From an uncultured Synergistia bacterium (GTDB taxonomy: Bacteria > Eremiobacterota > SpSt-956 > JAKJGF01): a DNA stretch of 7,048 nt. Shown piece after piece: positions 1 to 6,974 of this stretch. Under the pieces are notes generated by a model. That model searched no databases and was not told the origin of the DNA. It saw nothing but the letters and a program-made list of their open reading frames with translations. The DNA lies in assembly GCA_937888925.1 (NCBI GenBank), contig CALARM010001136.1, forward strand, positions 1 to 7,048. Reading direction: 5' to 3'. The position numbers were made by a program, and so were the translations under genes. How positions within the stretch are numbered: position 1 is the first letter of the stretch; the number at the start of each line of letters is the position of its first letter.

Positions 1-2560
1 TGTCTACACTCCAGAGACTTACTACTATAGACGGAGTTCCTGCATACATAAAAGACCTTGTAAGTCCTACGACACCTTCTCCCGATCTTATTTTGCCAAG
101 GCCTGTTTCACAGGCACTTAAAACTACCAGTTCTGCATTTATATCAAGATTTAAAACCTCTGATGCTTTCAGGAAACCGTCTTCGGAAGAACGGGAATTC
201 ATGGAAAAAGCAAGACTCGATTCCATAGGATTTCTTTCATTTACAAGACCATGAGTGGCTAAAAGAAGATATTTATATGAAGAACATTCACGTTTAAATC
301 TTTCTTCTGTCGCATCTCTTCTTATATAAATATCTCCTGAATTCTTAAACATTTCACAGATATTTTTCACTTCATCCTCTGTACCCGGAAGAGGTTTAAG
401 AGAATACCCCTGTAATCTTATAATACCTGCACTGAGTACTTCGTCCAGTGATATTTCTCCTGTATCTTCAAAGGAAGGGTTTCCGAAACCGAGATATTCT
501 CTGGAACTTTTTTTATTCGACCCTCCAAGATCAGGATCCAGTATACTGGCAGAAGGAACATAGTCTATATTATAATCTTCTATTAAAAATTTAGCTGCCG
601 AAAAATTTGAAAAAACTAAATCACTCTTATTCGGAGTTTTTATTTCCGATACTAAAACTTCAAAGGGAAGATAGTAAAGAATACCGTCAGGAACAATGAT
701 AAGTTCCGAATTTTTCGGAAAAGATACCTTTTGAACCAGCGGTTTAAACAAAATATTATAAAGTTCATGAAGATTATTTAAATCTACTGAAGAAAGAATC
801 TCCTTAAAACTCTCGCTGTTAATACTGGTTTCATTCTTTAATCTCGTAAAAGGCTTTCTAAAAGTCTCAATTTTATCTGTAACATCTTTCCGGGATACAG
901 GTATTTCTATTAATGAACAATTGGTTTTTGATATTACCCATACATTTATTTTTTCATTATCCATAAAATACTCCAGTATATACTGATTTTCTTTCAATAC
1001 TTTATTCTGTATTTCTTCAAGTGTGAGAGACTTTTTTATACCCGTAAGATATGAATAAGACGGGCTGGTGAGGGAAAGTTCTTTTCTGATAGAATCGAGT
1101 TTTTTCCTGGTATTCTCCAGTTTTTCCTTCAATTCTTTAACCCTTTCGCTATCGGGGCTATATCTGGAATTTTCTTTCTGAAGAGATTTTTCCAGATAAT
1201 TTATTTCAGCCTGTAAATTTCTATCTCCTTCCAGAAGTGCCGGTTCTGCCCCTTTTTTTATATCCACTCCGGCCATTATAAGAGAATCCAGCAATGCTCT
1301 TGCCCTTGACATTTCAAGGTAATTAAAAGCATCAGGACTTTTTCCCTTTTTAAGGAAAAAGTCTATTACTTTTCTGTATACAGGCATTACCTTCTCAGAA
1401 AAGGATTCCTTCAGGTTTTCAGATGTTATCTCTCCTCTTAATTCTTCCAGTTCTTTTACGGAATTTATGTAATACTGGGCTGCCAGTTCAGAGTCGCCTT
1501 TCCCGTCATACATATCTCCAAGCTTCTGATCTGTTTTAATAACACCCCATCTGTTGCCTGCTTCTCTGTAAAATTTAAGGCAATCCGTATAAATCTTCAG
1601 AGCCATGTCTGTCTGAGAAAAAAGCCGGTAAATTTCTGCCATATTAAAAAGGGCATCCATTTTTCTGCCTTTATCTCCACCTTCTTCTGAAAGTTCCACC
1701 ACATCTTTATATGCTTTAAAAGAGCTCGCTAAATCATTGTTCAGGAAATGGACTCCTGCCAGTTCAAAAGTGGCAAGTTTTTCTTTATTTTTATCTTCAT
1801 TTTCTTTAGCATTACTAACGGCTTTCTGATAGATCACAATGGCTTCTTTATAAAGTGAATATTTACTGTATATATAACTGATTTTCATAAGAACAGGATA
1901 CGTAATAGAAGGATCTTTTACTGCAATATCTAAGGCTTCCTGTATTTTTTCACCGCCAAATTTATTTTTACCTGTAATAAAATAATCTTCTCCTATTTTG
2001 CAGAGAGTCACAGTTTTATTATGTGTATCACCTGCTTTATTAAAAGAATCTATGGCGCGCCTGTGATATTTAAGAGCTTCTTCATAAGCATCCAGGTCAT
2101 AATATAAATCTCCTATAGAGGAAAAACAGGTACCTTCTTTACCGGTTAATCCTTTGTACAGGTTCAGAGCTTCTTCATAGGATTTCATAGCTGCCTGATA
2201 GTTTCCCCGTGAAAGAAAAACATGTCCTCTGGAAAGAAGTGTTTCTCCGGTAAGATCTTTATCAGAAAGGCCTTTAAATATCTCTAAAGCTCTATCATAG
2301 GAAGAGATGGCACTTTCATAAAGACCGAGAGTATAATATACATCTCCCAGTCTGAGATTACATGTACCTTCTCCCTTCAGATCCTTATTATTTTTGCAGA
2401 GAGTCAGAGCTTTATTAAATTCCTCCTGTGCCTTATCCAGTTTACCGTTTTTATAATAATCCATGCCGGATTTTATAAGATTATCTGTAACTTCTTCTGC
2501 CATAACAGAAGAGAAAAGAAATAAACATAACAACACCATAACAGAAATTATTTTATACAT
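1..2560 (-). CDS. Exported TPR-CHAT protein, caspase/separase-like peptidase candidate (3' end outside window)
   Basis: I translated this strand by hand from ATG at 2560 and found 853 open codons to the left edge, so the C-terminus is missing. Residues 1-21 are a Sec signal peptide (MYK, hydrophobic core, VMA|EE). Residues about 26-373 form roughly nine TPR helix pairs, with motifs such as YYKNGKLDKAQEEFNKAL and LYESAISSYDRAL. A linker typical of TPR-CHAT proteins (YLEMSRARALLDSL) and a Lys/Glu-rich coiled coil (about 450-500) follow. The CHAT domain runs from about 513 onward, with IVPDGILYYLPFEVL near 618, the catalytic His in ATHG (His770, codon 251-253), the catalytic Cys in LSACETG (Cys817, codon 110-112), then GEGVVGLTRSFMYAG and VVSLWSVD at the edge. 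CHAT proteins are clan CD cysteine peptidases or inactive relatives; here the dyad is intact. Many CHAT proteins are cytoplasmic, whereas the leader here points to export. It is the second gene of an operon with the propeller gene. Domain call is firm; peptidase activity and substrate are unknown. Confidence 0.93.
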   Translation of the reverse strand, partial: MYKIISVMVLLCLFLFSSVMAEEVTDNLIKSGMDYYKNGKLDKAQEEFNKALTLCKNNKDLKGEGTCNLRLGDVYYTLGLYESAISSYDRALEIFKGLSDKDLTGETLLSRGHVFLSRGNYQAAMKSYEEALNLYKGLTGKEGTCFSSIGDLYYDLDAYEEALKYHRRAIDSFNKAGDTHNKTVTLCKIGEDYFITGKNKFGGEKIQEALDIAVKDPSITYPVLMKISYIYSKYSLYKEAIVIYQKAVSNAKENEDKNKEKLATFELAGVHFLNNDLASSFKAYKDVVELSEEGGDKGRKMDALFNMAEIYRLFSQTDMALKIYTDCLKFYREAGNRWGVIKTDQKLGDMYDGKGDSELAAQYYINSVKELEELRGEITSENLKESFSEKVMPVYRKVIDFFLKKGKSPDAFNYLEMSRARALLDSLIMAGVDIKKGAEPALLEGDRNLQAEINYLEKSLQKENSRYSPDSERVKELKEKLENTRKKLDSIRKELSLTSPSYSYLTGIKKSLTLEEIQNKVLKENQYILEYFMDNEKINVWVISKTNCSLIEIPVSRKDVTDKIETFRKPFTRLKNETSINSESFKEILSSVDLNNLHELYNILFKPLVQKVSFPKNSELIIVPDGILYYLPFEVLVSEIKTPNKSDLVFSNFSAAKFLIEDYNIDYVPSASILDPDLGGSNKKSSREYLGFGNPSFEDTGEISLDEVLSAGIIRLQGYSLKPLPGTEDEVKNICEMFKNSGDIYIRRDATEERFKRECSSYKYLLLATHGLVNERNPMESSLAFSMNSRSSEDGFLKASEVLNLDINAELVVLSACETGLGKIRSGEGVVGLTRSFMYAGTPSIVVSLWSVD

Positions 2561-2567
2561 GAATATT

Positions 2568-2574
2568 CCTCCTT
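2568..2574 (-). promoter_or_regulatory. Ribosome binding site of the TPR-CHAT gene
   Basis: On the minus strand AAGGAGG is followed by a 7-base spacer and ATG at 2560. This near-perfect Shine-Dalgarno fixes the start and gives a complete signal peptide, so the second gene has its own strong initiation signal and does not depend on translational coupling across the 51-base gap. Confidence 0.85.
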
Positions 2575-2582
2575 TTTCAGTG

Positions 2583-2631
2583 GTTACTGTTTACTGGTCA
2601 CTGCTCACTGCTCACTGCTCACTGCTCACTG
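2583..2631. repeat. Heptamer tandem repeat, about seven units, overlapping the end of the propeller gene
   Basis: On the plus strand seven consecutive 7-mers all end in ACTG: GTTACTG, TTTACTG, GTCACTG, then four exact CTCACTG copies. A degenerate eighth unit, TATACAG, follows at 2632-2638, and one reversed unit (CAGTG) lies at 2578-2582. Read on the minus strand the unit is CAGTGAG (equivalently GTGAGCA). Units decay away from the propeller gene toward the TPR-CHAT gene. The array supplies the last codons (VSSEQ) and the TGA stop of the propeller gene and most of the intercistronic gap. It is too short in period and has no spacers, so it is not CRISPR. Confidence 0.9.
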
Positions 2632-4810
2632 TATACAGGCAGTCTCTAAAACCGTAAAAATAGACTCCTTCTATTTTTTCCCCGATCTTACTCATAGCCT
2701 GTAATTCCACATAGGGATAAACTGTGTCACTGACCTGTCCGTCACACACGGTTTCTCCTGTTTCCTTATTTAAGACATAGAAAGCTTCACCGCACTGAAG
2801 GCCGAGTAATTTCCCCGATCTGGAATTTATCGTATTTTTCTTATTAAAAAATTCTTCGTCATCATAATAAATTCCGCCTCCGAAAGGAGGGGCAATAAAG
2901 ATTATTTCTTCCTGAAACTCTCTGTTCCATATTTCTTTTCCTGTTTTTACATTGAAGGCAAGAATATGTTTTTTCGAAACAAGATAAACATGTTCAGGAT
3001 CTCCTACAGCACGGACAAAGTCTTCTTCAAAAGCTTTTTCCGAAATTATATTATGAGATGAAGGGTCTATACATACATAGCCCTTTTTACCTCCGATAAA
3101 AATCATGGTTTCTTCATCTTTAATTTTTCCGAGAGTCTTAATAACATTATAAGGATCTATAACAGGTTCATATTTTTTAAGATATACCGGTTGCTGGAAA
3201 TCGGATTTTCTCCAGTATTCTTTACCTGTAACAGGGTCAAGTGCATAGATATTCATATTATCCAGTATATAAAAAGTACCTTTTATAAGCAGTGTTTCCT
3301 TTATATCTTCCTGTGTTTTAAGAGTCCATTTTATTTTACCTGTTAAAGGATTTATGGCACATAATTCTCTTTTATCAAACACACAGTAAAGTATATCTCC
3401 CGGGTTAAAATAAACGGGAGAAGAGAATTTTTTTTCATTTTTCCATACAATCTTACCTGTTTCTCTGGCTAAAACAGTTATGGAAGATTCATCATACGTA
3501 TAGATGAGATTATCTGAAAGATGATTTAATCTCGGTGCAGTAAAATTTTTATCCGATTTATATTTCCATATAAGAGTCCCCTTTTCTTCATCCAGAGCGG
3601 AAACGCTCTTTTCATTATCAAAAAGATATATTATTTTTTCTGTATCTTTCTCAGATCTTTCTATTTTTATGACGGGAGAGTCAAGTTTTACCGACCAGAC
3701 ATCTTTACCTGTTTTACTGTCGATTTTATAGAAATATCCGTCACTGTCGGAGGAATAAATAAAACCTTCTCTCTGATAGAAAATGCCACCTTCAATACCA
3801 TTGCCTTTCATTTTAAATTCCCATATAAACTTTCCTTCCTTCATATCTGCTGCATAAAGGCTGGCCTCCGTAGAATAGAGATAACATATTTCATCTATAA
3901 AATTATCGTAGATAATACCGTAAAAAGCAGGATCATAACCGTCTGCCGGTTCCTTCAATCTCCAGAGTTCCTTACCTGTTTTGAGATCGAGGCCGAAGAA
4001 AATACCGCTTGCTTTCACGACCTTCATAGGAACCCACATATCAGGCCTTATGTTATAACCGTTCAGATACAATCTGTCACCGTATATTTTATAATCAGGT
4101 TCTGTAAAGCGCAGTTTCCTCGTAAAAAATCCCCAGTCTATATTGAAATCTTTGTATATACAGATCTGTGTATCAAAGCCCCATTTTTTCTTTCCCGTGT
4201 TATCAAATAAATACAGGAGGCTTCTGTCTCCCCCTCCGACCCAGAAAGGTCTGTCTCCGCCTGAAACATTGCCGAAATAAGGGTTTCCGTAAGATGTAAA
4301 CAAATAGGAATCGCCTGTTATATAAAGGGATAACAGTTCTACATTCCAGAGATAATGTTCTCCCCCTTCTGTTATAAGAGTTTTGGCAGTAAGTTTACAG
4401 AAAGGACTGTCCATAAAAGATAAATCTCTTTTATCCAGTCTGTTTATTTCACTGGTAATGACATCTCCCTCTTTCAATGTAATTCCGGGAAGAATTTCCT
4501 TCACTTCGGCAACAGACTCTTCCCTGCCTGTATCAAGAAGATTTAATCTGGCAACAGGAATATTCTGCCTCTCTACTGTAAATTCTTTATCTTTATCATT
4601 TTTGACATGAAGACCGTCTTTTTCTCCTATATTGACTTTCACTTTTTTCCCTGCTTCCAGTATCTGAAGGACAATTCCTTTTATATTACCGATATCTACA
4701 GGATGGGCTTCTTCAAATTTCTCTTCTATAGAGGAAGCTTCAGAGGAATAACATACAGAGGGTAAAAAAAATACAACAAGAAGCATAAGAGCAAGATATA
4801 ATATTCTCAC
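2612..4810 (-). CDS. Exported PQQ-like beta-propeller repeat protein (732 aa)
   Basis: Start is placed at GTG 4810; a longer reading from GTG 4819 overlaps its own Shine-Dalgarno. Residues 1 to about 22 are a signal peptide (MRILYLALMLLVVFF...); the Cys near the cleavage site follows PSV, not a proper lipobox, so it is not called a lipoprotein. Residues about 42-120 form a small beta-rich domain (alternating hydrophobics, IGEKDGLHV, then LKEGDVI) resembling the small barrel seen in FlgT-type C-terminal domains. From about 200 onward there are about eleven blade motifs of the form uxAuDxxTGKxxW, for example GLDLKTGKELW, FYKIDSKTGKDVW, CAINPLTGKIKW, YALDPVTGKEYW and LAFNVKTGKEIW. Such propellers are usually protein-interaction scaffolds (as in BamB) or PQQ enzymes; I see no quinoprotein dehydrogenase signature, so a binding role is more likely. 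It is the first gene of the operon, 51 bases ahead of the TPR-CHAT gene. The last few codons come from a heptamer repeat. Confidence 0.9.
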   Translation of the reverse strand: MRILYLALMLLVVFFLPSVCYSSEASSIEEKFEEAHPVDIGNIKGIVLQILEAGKKVKVNIGEKDGLHVKNDKDKEFTVERQNIPVARLNLLDTGREESVAEVKEILPGITLKEGDVITSEINRLDKRDLSFMDSPFCKLTAKTLITEGGEHYLWNVELLSLYITGDSYLFTSYGNPYFGNVSGGDRPFWVGGGDRSLLYLFDNTGKKKWGFDTQICIYKDFNIDWGFFTRKLRFTEPDYKIYGDRLYLNGYNIRPDMWVPMKVVKASGIFFGLDLKTGKELWRLKEPADGYDPAFYGIIYDNFIDEICYLYSTEASLYAADMKEGKFIWEFKMKGNGIEGGIFYQREGFIYSSDSDGYFYKIDSKTGKDVWSVKLDSPVIKIERSEKDTEKIIYLFDNEKSVSALDEEKGTLIWKYKSDKNFTAPRLNHLSDNLIYTYDESSITVLARETGKIVWKNEKKFSSPVYFNPGDILYCVFDKRELCAINPLTGKIKWTLKTQEDIKETLLIKGTFYILDNMNIYALDPVTGKEYWRKSDFQQPVYLKKYEPVIDPYNVIKTLGKIKDEETMIFIGGKKGYVCIDPSSHNIISEKAFEEDFVRAVGDPEHVYLVSKKHILAFNVKTGKEIWNREFQEEIIFIAPPFGGGIYYDDEEFFNKKNTINSRSGKLLGLQCGEAFYVLNKETGETVCDGQVSDTVYPYVELQAMSKIGEKIEGVYFYGFRDCLYTVSSEQ

Positions 4811-4818
4811 AATAAACA

Positions 4819-4824
4819 CCTCCC
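4819..4824 (-). promoter_or_regulatory. Ribosome binding site that decides the propeller gene start
   Basis: The minus strand reads GGGAGG, eight bases, then GTG at 4810. The alternative in-frame GTG at 4819 lies immediately at the end of this Shine-Dalgarno and cannot be served by it. The 4810 start also puts Met-Arg directly before the hydrophobic core, as expected for a signal peptide. Confidence 0.8.
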
Positions 4825-4846
4825 GAATTTTTTAATTGATATTTAT

Positions 4847-4880
4847 ATTTTAGCAGAGAAAGAATAGTAAAAACAATATA
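4847..4880 (-). promoter_or_regulatory. Possible extended -10 promoter of the propeller/TPR-CHAT operon
   Basis: On the minus strand TGC-TAAAAT (4855-4847) matches an extended -10 element, with a weak TTGTTT about 18 bases upstream. Transcription would begin near 4840, leaving a leader of about 30 bases before GTG 4810. A second candidate further upstream uses TTGAAA (about 4896-4901) with a poor -10. The surrounding stretch 4825-4918 is very AT-rich and has no coding signal, which fits a promoter region but also makes chance matches easy. Confidence 0.4.
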
Positions 4881-4918
4881 AAAAAATAAAATCCTTTCAA
4901 ATTTTTATTAAAAATTGA

Positions 4919-5596
4919 TTGGATAGTAATCTTTATGATTTTCCTACATTACCTGACCATCATAAAAGAGGGCCTAAAGCTTCAAAAGGAAAAAGTTTGC
5001 CTAAATTAAAAAGCCTGGCAACAGATAAGAACCAAAAATGGAAGAAAGGAAGTTTGGTCTGGTATGGACAGAAGATAAAAACGATGGAATATTTATCAGG
5101 TATCTGTTTATGGTACAGAGCCGGGTTTCAACCTTTACCTGTTCAGTGGGTTATTATAGTAGATCCTGAAGGAGAAAGTAGAACTGAAGCTTTTTTCTCT
5201 ACAAACCTAAAGATTAACCCTTTAAGGATTGCTCAACTTTTTATTTGGAGATGGCCTATTGAGACTACTTTTCAGGAATGCCGTAGTCACCTGGGATTTG
5301 AAACTCAGAGACAGTGGACTGATAAAGCTATTCAGAGAACCAGTCCTGCCATACTCGCTCTGTTTTCTATTATCTGTCTTATGGCTTTAAAGTTATCAAA
5401 AGAACAAAAGCTATTAGCTGAGACCTCTGTCTGGTATAATAAAAAAGAGGGAACCTTTTCTGATGTTTTAATCTTTGTAAGAAAGTATCTCTGGAATAGG
5501 ATTTATTTAAACAAATCTAATGTCGAAACAGATTTGATTAATTTTAATTTACAGCAGTGGCAAGGGTTTATTGACCAACCTGCTGCAGTCGCCTAA
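4919..5596 (+). pseudogene. 5'-truncated DDE transposase (C-terminal half, IS701/DDE_5-like)
   Basis: The open frame encodes 225 residues from a TTG that directly follows an in-frame TGA (4916-4918), with no Shine-Dalgarno, so this is a fragment and not a real start. Residues 111-126 carry the C-terminal signature of DDE transposases: RWPIE with the likely catalytic Glu115, then TFQE and HLGFETQRQW, followed by the hydrophobic stretch TSPAILALFSIICLM. The opening LYDFPTLP...KRGPKASKGKSLPKL and the LWYRAG...VQWVIIVDPEG strand match from memory the mid-region of IS701/DDE_5 transposases, which normally exceed 400 residues. The N-terminal half with the first two catalytic Asp residues is missing, so it should be inactive. 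The remaining half has no frameshift or stop, which suggests a fairly recent truncation. The family name is less certain than the transposase call. Confidence 0.82.
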
Positions 5597-5624
5597 TTGG
5601 CCAAAGTCGAGTATAATTAATTAT
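5597..5624. other. Palindromes just after the transposase fragment, possible IS right end
   Basis: Right after the stop codon come two perfect palindromes, TTGGCCAA (5597-5604) and ATAATTAATTAT (5613-5624). The right terminal inverted repeat of the insertion sequence should lie near here, but the left end is lost, so it cannot be matched within the window. I do not see a stem followed by a T-run that would make this a convincing terminator. Confidence 0.3.
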
Positions 5625-5644
5625 CCTGTAATTTGCAAAGATTA

Positions 5645-5673
5645 TTGACTTTTTTTATACCATCTGGTACTGT
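5645..5673 (+). promoter_or_regulatory. Possible promoter with operator-like palindrome upstream of the sensor gene
   Basis: TTGACT (5645-5650) is a good -35 element; TACTGT (5668-5673), 17 bases downstream, is a weak -10. Between them lies TACCATCTGGTA (5658-5669), a 5-2-5 perfect inverted repeat placed where a repressor would block the promoter. The sensor gene starts about 140 bases further on, which leaves a long leader that contains the hairpin at 5715-5764. This is a motif match only. Confidence 0.35.
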
Positions 5674-5714
5674 AAAAATACTTTATATACAATGAACACA
5701 GAATTATTATGTTA

Positions 5715-5764
5715 GAGTGAAAAGTGAAAAGAATAGGACATTAATCACTATTCACTTTTCACTC
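5715..5764. repeat. Inverted heptamer repeat, 14-bp hairpin upstream of the sensor gene
   Basis: The left arm GAGTGAAAAGTGAA (5715-5728) is exactly complementary to the right arm TTCACTTTTCACTC (5751-5764), with a 22-base loop. Both arms have a 7-base period: GAGTGAA AAGTGAA on the left, and AATCACT ATTCACT TTTCACT (5743-5763) on the right. It lies 48 bases before the ATG of the sensor gene. No T-run follows, so an intrinsic terminator is not supported; it resembles a dispersed palindromic repeat element. Confidence 0.8.
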
Positions 5765-5801
5765 CTTCTTAATTATGGATTGTTGTGAAACTAACTATAA
5801 C

Positions 5802-5807
5802 AAGAGG
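5802..5807 (+). promoter_or_regulatory. Ribosome binding site of the sensor gene
   Basis: AAGAGG stands five bases before ATG 5813. The match is weaker and the spacing a little shorter than for the two minus-strand genes, but the start is supported because a transmembrane segment begins six residues later. Confidence 0.6.
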
Positions 5808-5812
5808 TTTTT

Positions 5813-6901
5813 ATGTTTTCCAGTATAAAGGTTCAAATTATTCTGTCTTTTATCGGAATTACACTTTTTACAGGCCTTATGGTAAGTACGGTAAGCTACT
5901 GGGAAAGCAAGCAGTTCCTGGATGCAATGTTTAACAAAGGTCTGGAAAATACAGCCGGTTTGATAGAAAAAAATATAGAAGACAATCTTTCCGATACAGG
6001 TAAAATAATTCTGGACATTTCCCGGAGACCTGAAGTTGCATCTCTTGATGCTAAAAAGATAAATCCTTTAATAGAAAATTTTATCGCCTTTTCCGATCTT
6101 TTTTTTAATGTTTATGTTTATGATAAAAACGGGAAAGTAATTTCTGCTTCATATTTTGATAAAAGATCGACTGAACCATATATAGGAGAAAATTTTAAAG
6201 ATTATAAAAATAATTTTTCCGATTATGCAACAGAGGTTTTTACAGATGGTAAACCGAGATTTACCGGGACTTTTCACAGTAAAGGCAAGAAGCTGTTTCT
6301 GAGTTATATAGCACCGATTCAGGATAAAAATGAAATTAAAGGTATTATAAGCTGTGGAATTTATGTGCAGGATAAGAAACTGGAAAGACTTCTGGAAACA
6401 TTAAAACCTCCTTATAACGGATTCATCTATCTTGCAGATGAACAGGGGAATACTCTGGCCTATACAGGCAATATTCCTTCCAGAGATGATATTAAACTTG
6501 ACAGTCTCTTAAAAAATGAATTACTTACTACGGGAGGCAAAGAATACAGGTATAAATTAGCTAAGGTTTCTCAGGCCGGTATTTATATTCTTGTTGCAGT
6601 TCCGGCAAGTATAGCCTCCGGGTTACTTGAAAAACATACATGGAATATTATACTTTTTACTGTTTTAATTCTTATAATAGCTGTTTTAATCAATATAAAT
6701 TTTGCCACTTTACTGACCAGACCCGTATCTCTGCTGGTAGAAGGTTTACAGGAAGTCGGCAAAGGAAATTATGCCTTCAGAATTGATTTTAAGGCAAGAG
6801 GTGAATTTTCCAGCGCCATAAAGGCCTTTAATGAAATGGCTGAAAAATTACAGAAAAATACAATCATTGAAAAGATCTGGATTGAAAACTGGAAAGATTG
6901 A
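5813..6901 (+). CDS. Membrane sensor with dCache-like and HAMP domains, no output domain (362 aa)
   Basis: This looks like the input half of a transmembrane signalling protein. A first membrane segment lies at about residues 7-29 (VQIILSFIGITLFTGLMV). An extracytoplasmic region of about 240 residues follows, with the features of a double Cache sensor: a long helix near 35-75, then strands such as FNVYVYDKNGKVISAS, the YIGENFKDYKNNF stretch, LSYIAPIQDKNEIKGIISCGI, and a second lobe NGFIYLADEQGNTLAY. A second membrane segment is at about 277-300, and a HAMP linker at about 298-348 with its conserved Pro304 (TRPVSLLVEGLQEVGKGNY) and second helix FNEMAEKLQK. The chain then ends after only about 14 more residues (tail IIEKIWIENWKD). 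Chemoreceptors, histidine kinases, cyclases and phosphatases of this design continue into an output domain after HAMP; none is present, nor in the other frames downstream. It may be truncated, or it may act through a partner. Ligand unknown. Confidence 0.85.
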   Translation: MFSSIKVQIILSFIGITLFTGLMVSTVSYWESKQFLDAMFNKGLENTAGLIEKNIEDNLSDTGKIILDISRRPEVASLDAKKINPLIENFIAFSDLFFNVYVYDKNGKVISASYFDKRSTEPYIGENFKDYKNNFSDYATEVFTDGKPRFTGTFHSKGKKLFLSYIAPIQDKNEIKGIISCGIYVQDKKLERLLETLKPPYNGFIYLADEQGNTLAYTGNIPSRDDIKLDSLLKNELLTTGGKEYRYKLAKVSQAGIYILVAVPASIASGLLEKHTWNIILFTVLILIIAVLININFATLLTRPVSLLVEGLQEVGKGNYAFRIDFKARGEFSSAIKAFNEMAEKLQKNTIIEKIWIENWKD

Positions 6902-6912
6902 ATATGAAAATT

Positions 6913-6961
6913 GTGAAGGGTGAAGAGAGAATAAGTTCTCATTCTTCGTCGTGTTCACCCT
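6913..6961. repeat. Degenerate inverted heptamer repeat just after the sensor gene
   Basis: GTGAA at 6913, GTGAA at 6920 and GAGAA at 6927 follow one another with a 7-base period. AGGGTGAA (6917-6924) is complementary to TTCACCCT (6954-6961), and a smaller stem GAGAA/TTCTC (6927-6931 with 6936-6940, loop TAAG) sits inside. It starts 11 bases after the sensor stop codon. It could act as an mRNA-end hairpin, but no T-run follows. Its layout, GTGA units on the left and TCAC on the right, is the same as the element at 5715-5764. Confidence 0.6.
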
Positions 6962-6974
6962 GTCATGGCCGTTA

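Noticed and set aside
1..2560. Craspase or gasdermin defence system based on the TPR-CHAT protein
   Set aside because: No gRAMP/Cas7-11, CRISPR or gasdermin-like gene is in the window, and the signal peptide places this protein outside the cytoplasm where those systems act.
2583..2631. CRISPR array
   Set aside because: The unit is 7 bases with no spacers between copies, and no cas gene is present.
2463..2657. 64-codon plus-strand open frame across the intergenic gap
   Set aside because: It is antisense to the signal-peptide region of the TPR-CHAT gene and its end is read from the heptamer array (LLTAHCSLLTVY); no ribosome binding site or domain.
4383..4610. 75-codon plus-strand open frame
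   Set aside because: It lies wholly antisense to the N-terminal part of the propeller gene, is Ser/Leu-rich as expected for a shadow, and has no supporting start signal.
4730..4760. Lipoprotein signal for the propeller protein (Cys near the cleavage site)
   Set aside because: The residues before the Cys are P-S-V; a lipobox needs a small residue such as Ala, Gly or Ser at -1.
5715..5764. Intrinsic terminator for the transposase fragment
   Set aside because: The stem is long but AT-rich and is not followed by a T-run on the plus strand; period-7 structure fits a repeat element better.
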